NCBI GenBank assembly: GCA_003132905.1
Contig: PKZC01000428.1
Coordinates: 1,679 to 12,500 of the forward strand
Direction: 5' to 3'
DNA length: 10,822 nucleotides
Source: Bryobacterales bacterium
GTDB lineage: Bacteria; Acidobacteriota; Terriglobia; Bryobacterales; Bryobacteraceae
Shown here: one piece after another, positions 6,586 through 10,822 of the stretch
Position numbering within the stretch: the stretch's first letter is position 1
Layout: every line of letters starts with the position of its first letter
Notes under the pieces: model-generated
Told to the model about the DNA's origin: nothing
Databases searched by the model: none
What the model saw: only the letters and a program-made list of their open reading frames with translations
Made by a program: the position numbers and the translations under genes

Positions 6586-7054
6586 CGTCAGCGGGCTGAG
6601 AGACGTTGGCCGGGCTCTTTTGAAGATGAACAGACAGACGCGCTGGCTGACTGGTAAGACTTTTCACCAAAATATAGAATGCTTCCGTGTCCGGCCCGTG
6701 ATAGGGCAGCGCCACGTCTAGCCGCCCTACGCCGCCTGCGATGGGAGTTAAGGTCGAGTCCGCCAATGCCACGTAAGCCTTGGCGCCCGTCACGGTTACT
6801 TCCACCTTATCGTGGCCATTCCCCTCGAACACGAACGCCTGGTACTTGGAGGTGTGCGTGTACTCTCCTGGTTTGGTAGTCTGGCCGCTGTTGATGGTTC
6901 CAATAACCTGAATGTCATTGGCGGAGTAGGATGCCTGCTGCGCCACGAAATTGGCCGGCACTATTGACGCAGGAGCACTTTTTTCCTGCCCCGAAGCCGC
7001 CATCCCGCCAACTAACATTGTTATGATCGAACCGGATAATAAGAAGTTTTTCAT
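6575..7054 (-). CDS. Small secreted protein with PPC-like beta-sandwich, function unknown
   Basis: The protein has 159 residues from the ATG at 7054-7052, with GAGG about seven bases upstream. Residues 1-22 are a signal peptide (MKNFLLSGSIITMLVGGMAASG), with cleavage probable near ASG|Q. No lipobox cysteine is present. Residues ~45-150 are strand-rich: YTHTSKYQAFVFEGNGHDKV, EVTVTGAKAYVALADSTL, FYILVKSLTSQPARLSVHLQK. This pattern resembles the bacterial pre-peptidase C-terminal (PPC) fold, where a hydrophobic strand plus G-D/N-x-V leads into a beta-sandwich. That resemblance is by eye only. There are no catalytic motifs. The last 11 bases overlap the end of the winged-helix/TPR gene tail to tail, and a 99-base gap separates its start from the plus-strand membrane peptide. 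It probably acts in the periplasm or outside the cell. Confidence 0.7.
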   Translation of the reverse strand: MKNFLLSGSIITMLVGGMAASGQEKSAPASIVPANFVAQQASYSANDIQVIGTINSGQTTKPGEYTHTSKYQAFVFEGNGHDKVEVTVTGAKAYVALADSTLTPIAGGVGRLDVALPYHGPDTEAFYILVKSLTSQPARLSVHLQKSPANVSQPADATR

Positions 7055-7153
7055 TGCGTTGCCTCAACCTTCGCGAATTGATATGCACCTCAATCGCCAA
7101 ACTCCCTGCAAGCGCCGATCTTTAATGGGCAGTTAATTGCAAGGGGCTTGTCC

Positions 7154-7375
7154 ATGATCGAACGCTGCGTATTTATTCTTCTTTCACTTGCGCTGGTTGC
7201 CAGCCTGGGAGGTTTTTTCCTTTACGTGCCGATCTTACCTAACCTGGCCGTTACATTCATGCTGGGCGGTCTCTGTGCGATGTTCTGGTTAGGCATCCGT
7301 GTCGGCAAGCGGCCACAGGACGCCAGTATCTCTCATTCGACGCGGAATGAGACCAGCCAGTTGAGCCTGTCGTAG
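7154..7375 (+). CDS. Small two-helix membrane protein, unknown function
   Basis: The protein has 73 residues from the ATG at 7154, chosen because AAGGGG lies seven bases upstream. A TTG at 7148 is in frame but too close to that site. Two hydrophobic segments are visible, residues 5-27 (CVFILLSLALVASLGGFF) and 30-49 (ILPNLAVTFMLGGLCAMFWLG), separated by a proline-containing turn. A polar C-terminal tail (residues 51-73) begins with positively charged GKR, so both ends probably face the cytoplasm. I recognise no family. It lies 55 bases upstream of the GntR-type repressor gene, which has its own promoter, so it may be independent of the ABC operon or a companion of it. No clear terminator lies between them. 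Confidence 0.6.
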   Translation: MIERCVFILLSLALVASLGGFFLYVPILPNLAVTFMLGGLCAMFWLGIRVGKRPQDASISHSTRNETSQLSLS

Positions 7376-7396
7376 CCCGATCGCTTCCAGCGGGTC

Positions 7397-7424
7397 TTGA
7401 CAGTGGTGTATTATCTGTTATAGT
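7397..7424 (+). promoter_or_regulatory. Sigma-70-type promoter of the GntR / ABC transporter operon
   Basis: A perfect -35 TTGACA (7397-7402), a 16-base spacer and a -10 TATAGT (7419-7424) form the best promoter in the window. The expected transcription start is about 7431, which is the first base of the GTG start codon. This points to a leaderless mRNA. Confidence 0.75.
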
Positions 7425-7429
7425 ACACC
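7405..7429 (+). promoter_or_regulatory. YtrA-type operator, GGTGTA-N13-TACACC, over the -10 box
   Basis: A perfect six-base inverted repeat, GGTGTA (7405-7410) and TACACC (7424-7429), flanks 13 bases. Inner TAT/ATA triplets are also symmetric. Bacillus subtilis YtrA has been reported to bind AGTGTA-N13-TACACT, so sequence and spacing agree except for the outermost base pair. The site covers the spacer and -10, so a bound repressor would block RNA polymerase. The product of the gene immediately downstream is the natural ligand (autoregulation). Confidence 0.72.
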
Positions 7430-7430
7430 T

Positions 7431-7847
7431 GTGATTCCGTTCCGCGTCGCGTTCGAACCCGGCGTAGCGATCAGCGAGCAGATTGTCTACGCGGCGAAAA
7501 AAGCCGTCATTTCGGGCCAGATGCGTCCAGGCGACCCCTTCCCCTCCGTTCGCCTACTCAGCAAAGTCCTCAAAATCAACCCAAATACCGCCCATAAAGT
7601 TATCACCCAGCTGGTTTCCGAAGGCCTAATTGAAGTCCGCCCCGGACTCGGGACCGTTGTTGCTGAACTCCCAGCATCCACGGCGGCCGAACGCGGCGCG
7701 CTTCTGAAGATAGAAGTGGAACAACTTGTCGTCGAGGCGAAACGCCTGGGCCTCGACCTGGAGGAAGTCACTGTTGCTATCGCCAGGCATTGGTCCCGGT
7801 TGGAAGGCGCCCCGCCTCTGGCCGGATCAAGAAGGAGGAAGGAATGA
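7431..7847 (+). CDS. GntR-family transcriptional repressor, YtrA subfamily
   Basis: The protein has 138 residues starting at GTG 7431. The winged helix starts almost at once: AISEQIVYAAKKAVISG (13-29), then MRPGDPFPSVRLLSKVLKIN (31-50), the recognition helix NPNTAHKVITQLVSEGLI (50-67) and the wing EVRPGLGTVV. No in-frame start or ribosome site precedes it, because the promoter -10 lies only seven bases upstream, so translation is probably leaderless. After residue 85 there is only a short helical tail (LLKIEVEQLVVEAKRLGL, 91-108). This matches the YtrA subfamily, which lacks the large effector domain of other GntR proteins. YtrA-type regulators normally repress an adjacent ABC-2 transporter. 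Here the stop overlaps the ATPase start as ATGA, giving translational coupling. It probably binds the inverted repeat at 7405-7429. The inducing signal is unknown; in Bacillus it is cell-wall antibiotic stress. Confidence 0.88.
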   Translation: MIPFRVAFEPGVAISEQIVYAAKKAVISGQMRPGDPFPSVRLLSKVLKINPNTAHKVITQLVSEGLIEVRPGLGTVVAELPASTAAERGALLKIEVEQLVVEAKRLGLDLEEVTVAIARHWSRLEGAPPLAGSRRRKE

Positions 7848-8750
7848 GCGATATCATTTCCGCCAGCGATCTCGTCAAGCGCTTTCGCAACGTGGCTGTT
7901 CTCGACGGTCTGAGTCTTACGGTTCCAGAAGGCAGCGTGTTTGGCCTTGGCCGGACCCAATGGCGCGGGGAAAACTACCACCATCAAGATTTTGATGAAT
8001 ATTCTTCAGCCCACTTCCGGCCATGCTGAAGTGCTGGGAATCGATTCGAGGCGTCTCGGGCCCTCGGTCCTGGCAAAAATTGGCTATGTTTCGGAAAACC
8101 AGGAATTGCCGGAATGGATGACCGTAGAATATCTACTCGCTTATCTGAAACCCTTTTACCCAACCTGGGATGACGCCCGGGCAGCCCAATTGATTCGCCA
8201 GTTCGACCTCCCGCGAGAACGCCAGCTTCGCCACCTCTCCCGTGGCATGCGAATGAAGATCGCTCTCGCTTCGTCGCTGGCTTATCGCCCGAGCCTGCTG
8301 ATCATGGACGAGCCTTTTAGCGGCCTGGATCCCCTGGTGCGCGAAGACCTGATCGATGGTTTGCTCGAAAGCGCCGCGGAAACCTCCATCCTGATCTCGT
8401 CCCACGATCTGGGCGAAATCGAAAGTTTCGCCAGCCACATTGCTTGTCTGGATGGCGGGCGTCTGCAATTTTCCGAAGAAATGACATCGCTCACGGCGCG
8501 TTTTCGCGAAGTGGAAGTGGCGGTGGATTCCCCGCCGCTGCTGCCGCTCGACCGCCCTTGGCCCGCGCATTGGCTGCGCCCGGAAACCGCGCCCGCGCTG
8601 GTGCGCTTCGTCGAAACGCACTTCGACCCCGAGCGCACCACCGACGAAATCCGCCGCCTGTTCGGCGACGTGCGCAACATCTCCGCGCATCCCATGCCGT
8701 TGCGCGCCATCTTTGTCACTCTGGCCCGCGCAAAAGTAAAAGCGGCTTAA
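7844..8750 (+). CDS. ABC transporter ATP-binding protein, frameshifted at the Walker A loop
   Basis: The start ATG at 7844 follows AGGAGGAAGGA and overlaps the repressor stop. The first frame runs MSDIISASDLVKRF to GSVFGL, then leaves phase at 7946-7949 (CTTGG). Removing one base there gives AGPNGAGKTTTIK and an open frame to the stop at 8748-8750. The restored protein would have 301 residues with Walker A GPNGAGKTT (37-45), Q-loop Q86 (VSENQ), signature LSRGM (131-135), Walker B LLIMDE (151-156), D-loop SGLD (159-162) and switch His187 (SSHD). The LSRGM signature and C-terminal extension fit the YtrB-like, ABC-2 export class. Residues ~215-301 form a poorly conserved tail. As written, the first frame ends at 8029 without a usable Walker A, so the product would be inactive. 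The intact, motif-perfect remainder suggests a recent mutation or a base-calling error. Confidence 0.85.
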
Positions 8751-8762
8751 GGAGAATTGGCG

Positions 8763-10219
8763 ATGCATCAGGCGCTGCATATTTTCAAGAAAGACGCCCG
8801 CTATTTAAGGCGCGAAATCGCGCTTGTAGTTCTGATCGCCGTCCTATTAGCCGCGCTGCATTCCCTGGATTATGTTCGAGTGATCGAGTTTGCGCTGGTC
8901 GGTGCAACGGCGTTTCTGATCGGCCGCCTGGTGCTGGCGGAGGCAATTCCCGGCGATCGCCAGTTCTGGATCACCCGCCCCTACCGTTGGCAAAGCCTGC
9001 TGGGCGCAAAACTGCTGTTCATCGCCGTGTTCGTGAATCTGCCCGTTTTCTTAGCCCACATTTGCATCTTGATGGTGGATGGTTTCCCGCTACTCTCAAG
9101 CGTGCACGGCCTGCTTTGGTCGCAAGTATTGTTGTTGGTTTTCGTCGCGCTGCCCTTCGCCGCGCTCGCGGCCCTCAGTTCCGGAATGGCGGCATTTGTT
9201 TTTACGCAATTAATCGTCCTCGCCGCCGGATACGGGCTTTGGGAAATGCTGGCGGCCACCAGAATCGCGCGTCTCGGCGGAGCCGGCTGGGTGCGCGATT
9301 CCATCGCCTTCCTTGCTATCTCCACAATTGCCCTCGCCATCCTGTTGTTCAATACGTCCGCCGCCGCACGATGTTCAGCCGCGGATTCGCGCTCGCCGCC
9401 GTCGTCGCGGCCGCTCTGGCCTATGCCGCGATGCCCTTCCCTCTCGCCTTAGCGGTAGAGACGCGCGCGTCGAAGCAACCCGCGCTCGGATCTTCCATGC
9501 GGATCGCGCTCGATAAAAGCTCGAGTTGGCAGTATTGGTCGCGTCCGTTGGGACCCGAAATTTTGCTCCACCTCCCGATTCTTCTTCAAGGCATCCCTGA
9601 GGGAACCGAGGTGCAGGCCGACGCACTCCGCTTCACGCTGCAAAGCCCGGATGGCCGCATCGCACGCTTGAACCCGCTGGATTGTGCCGCCCTCAGGCGC
9701 GCTACCCTTTCCGCGAGCGACGCTATGATTTACGCGGAATGCCTGATTGATCCCGTGTTCTACAAGCAGGAACGCGGCCAGCCGCTCAAGCTGCAAGCTT
9801 CCTTTTACTTCACGCTATTCGGCAACTCGAGATCCCAAACCATTCCACTCACCGATCAGCCAACGAATGCGCTGGATGGTCTGCAGTGCTATACCAATGT
9901 GGTGAAGGCCGAGTGGGATGTTTACTGCCGTGCTGCCTTTCGCTGGCCCGACCGCCTGGTCTATGCCAAACTCGGACACACCAACGCCGATTCGTTTGCG
10001 CAGTTTATTTCTTACTCGCCGTTTCCCGCCAGCTTAAATATCGACCCTATCGAGACGCGTTGGGCTTCAGCCTTCGCATCCGGGCCGCCGCCCACAGTGC
10101 GCGACGTCACCATTCTGGTGGAAGAGCCGCTGGCGCATCTCCAGCGCGACTTCGAAGCGCGAGATGTCCGGTTGAACCAGTTCACGTCCCAGCCAGTGGG
10201 AACCGTTCCGTCACGCTAG
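8763..10219 (+). CDS. ABC-2-type permease with large C-terminal domain, frameshifted after residue 195
   Basis: The start ATG at 8763 lies eight bases after AAGGAG and 12 bases after the ATPase stop. The first frame gives 195 residues with several membrane helices (about 19-34, 42-60, 82-105, 115-163, 180-195) and a cytoplasmic-looking motif FWITRPYRWQSLLGAKLLF. At 9348-9350 the phase is lost. One missing base there would join to QYVRRRTMFSRGF and a further helix (AALAAVVAAALAY-like, ~207-225), then ~255 residues to the stop at 10217-10219. The restored length is 485. The C-terminal part is strand-rich (LRFTLQSPDGRIARLN, KLQASFYFTLFGNSRSQTIP), has no helix after it, and probably lies outside the membrane. 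It would pair with the ATPase at 7844-8750 as an exporter or envelope-stress pump. Without correction the first frame ends at 9452 in unrelated residues. Substrate unknown. The family assignment of the permease part is by topology and context. Confidence 0.78.
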
Positions 10220-10822
10220 CTATCTGGACGACGTTGTAGCCGCGCCGTCGCGCTTTACCGGCTTGCCGTAAACTTCGAACGCAGCCACGTCAGACCATCC
10301 ACCGGGGCCGTGTCCGCTGCCTGGCAGCAAATCCGTGAAACCCACCTCATCCACTTTGCTGAGATCCGGATGCTCCACCCAGTTGCCCTTGGTGACCACT
10401 TTGTCGACGTCCAGCTTCAACCAGCGCACTTCGGAGATCGAGAATTCGTTCTCGTGCCAATCTGCCGTGGACCCATCGGCATGATCGCCCACCAGCCATG
10501 TCCCATCGGCCAGCTTGACGATCGGATGCACCTGGTGAAGTCCAGAGACCTTGGTTACCCAGCGAATTTTAGCCGCGCCGCTGAGATCCACCGCAGCCGT
10601 CTTGTCGCGCAATGCCACCGCGCAGGGCGAAGTGCACAGCCCGGTCCATACATGCGGCGGATTGTTCGGATCGGTTGCGCTTCCGGTAGCCTGTATCTCT
10701 TTGCCCGACTCCCCGTAGAGCTTCAGCTCCAGGTTCGCACTCGCCACCTCGTCCTGCGTGACGCCGTGTTCTTTGGCGCCCGGAGCGATCTTCCATTCTT
10801 CGCGGAAAAACAGCGGCACACG
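10220..10822 (-). CDS. Secreted-type protein of unknown function, C-terminal ~200 residues (5' end outside the window)
   Basis: The frame is open from the window edge to the TAG at 10222-10220. A GTG at 10819 could be read as a start, but the sequence VPLFFREEWKIAPGAKEHGV looks like the beginning of a mature domain whose signal peptide lies beyond the edge. The visible part is rich in strands and aromatics: HVWTGLCTSPCAVALRDK, AAVDLSGAAKIRWVTK, IVKLADGTWLVGDHADG, FSISEVRWLKLDVDKVV, DLSKVDEVGFTDLLPG and a final AAFEVYGKPVKR. This suggests a beta-sandwich or galactose-binding-like fold. The WTGLC and SPC cysteines could form a disulphide, fitting export. I recall similar secreted proteins in acidobacteria but no established function or family name. 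The stop codon directly abuts the stop of the permease gene on the other strand, leaving no intergenic base. Confidence 0.65.
   Translation of the reverse strand, partial: RVPLFFREEWKIAPGAKEHGVTQDEVASANLELKLYGESGKEIQATGSATDPNNPPHVWTGLCTSPCAVALRDKTAAVDLSGAAKIRWVTKVSGLHQVHPIVKLADGTWLVGDHADGSTADWHENEFSISEVRWLKLDVDKVVTKGNWVEHPDLSKVDEVGFTDLLPGSGHGPGGWSDVAAFEVYGKPVKRDGAATTSSR

Noticed and set aside
7946..7949. Programmed ribosomal frameshift in the ATPase
   Set aside because: No slippery heptamer, internal Shine-Dalgarno or obvious stimulatory hairpin is seen, and the shift would be inside the Walker A loop, where no such case is known to me.
8444..9348. Upstream part of the long plus-strand frame that ends at 10219
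   Set aside because: Before 9350 it runs out of phase across the ATPase and the first part of the permease and has no plausible protein. Only the part after 9350 is real, as the frameshifted permease end.
1..10822. Defence system, CRISPR array, tRNA/rRNA or riboswitch
   Set aside because: No regularly spaced repeats, no cloverleaf-like sequence, no nuclease, reverse transcriptase, TIR or toxin-like genes were seen.

Overview
The window looks like chromosomal DNA of an acidobacterium (Acidobacteriota, Solibacter/Terriglobia-like). This is inferred from family content, not from a marker gene. The supporting families are a giant Oar-like TonB-dependent receptor with an N-terminal carboxypeptidase-regulatory domain, a winged-helix/TPR regulator, a secreted PQQ-type dehydrogenase start, and a YtrA-type GntR / ABC ATPase / long permease cassette. 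I see no tRNA, rRNA, CRISPR array, transposase or phage gene.

Layout. Positions 1-86 (minus) hold the first 28 codons of a secreted PQQ-dehydrogenase-like gene. Positions 159-1257 hold two broken pieces of TonB-dependent receptor genes on the minus strand: a 5' piece (159-758) and a 3' piece (1067-1257). Downstream (minus strand) of the intact paralogue at 1301-4936 they read as the worn remains of a tandem receptor array. The intact gene and the 5' piece share a conserved upstream block (5034-5110 and 882-960). Divergent from the intact receptor, at 5320-6585, is a cytoplasmic OmpR-type winged-helix protein with a TPR tail, a plausible local regulator. Its own promoter region has a direct repeat followed by an extended -10. 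A small secreted protein with a PPC-like fold (6575-7054, minus) overlaps its 3' end tail to tail.

From 7154 the plus strand carries a two-helix membrane peptide and then a three-gene cassette: a YtrA-like GntR repressor (7431-7847), an ABC ATPase (7844-8750) and a permease with a large extra domain (8763-10219). The repressor promoter has a TTGACA/TATAGT core overlapped by GGTGTA-N13-TACACC, the layout reported for Bacillus YtrA operators. Its mRNA is probably leaderless. The repressor stop and ATPase start overlap as ATGA, and the permease follows 12 bases after the ATPase, so this is one operon. As given, both transporter genes carry a one-base frameshift (ATPase at the Walker A loop, permease after residue 195). 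They are either freshly broken or the sequence has indel errors. Positions 10220-10822 (minus) hold the 3' part of a secreted-type protein of unknown function, whose stop codon abuts the permease stop.

The most notable points are the receptor array in decay with its shared upstream element, the self-regulated leaderless YtrA-type operon, and the paired frameshifts. I did not find a clearly new defence or mobile system.
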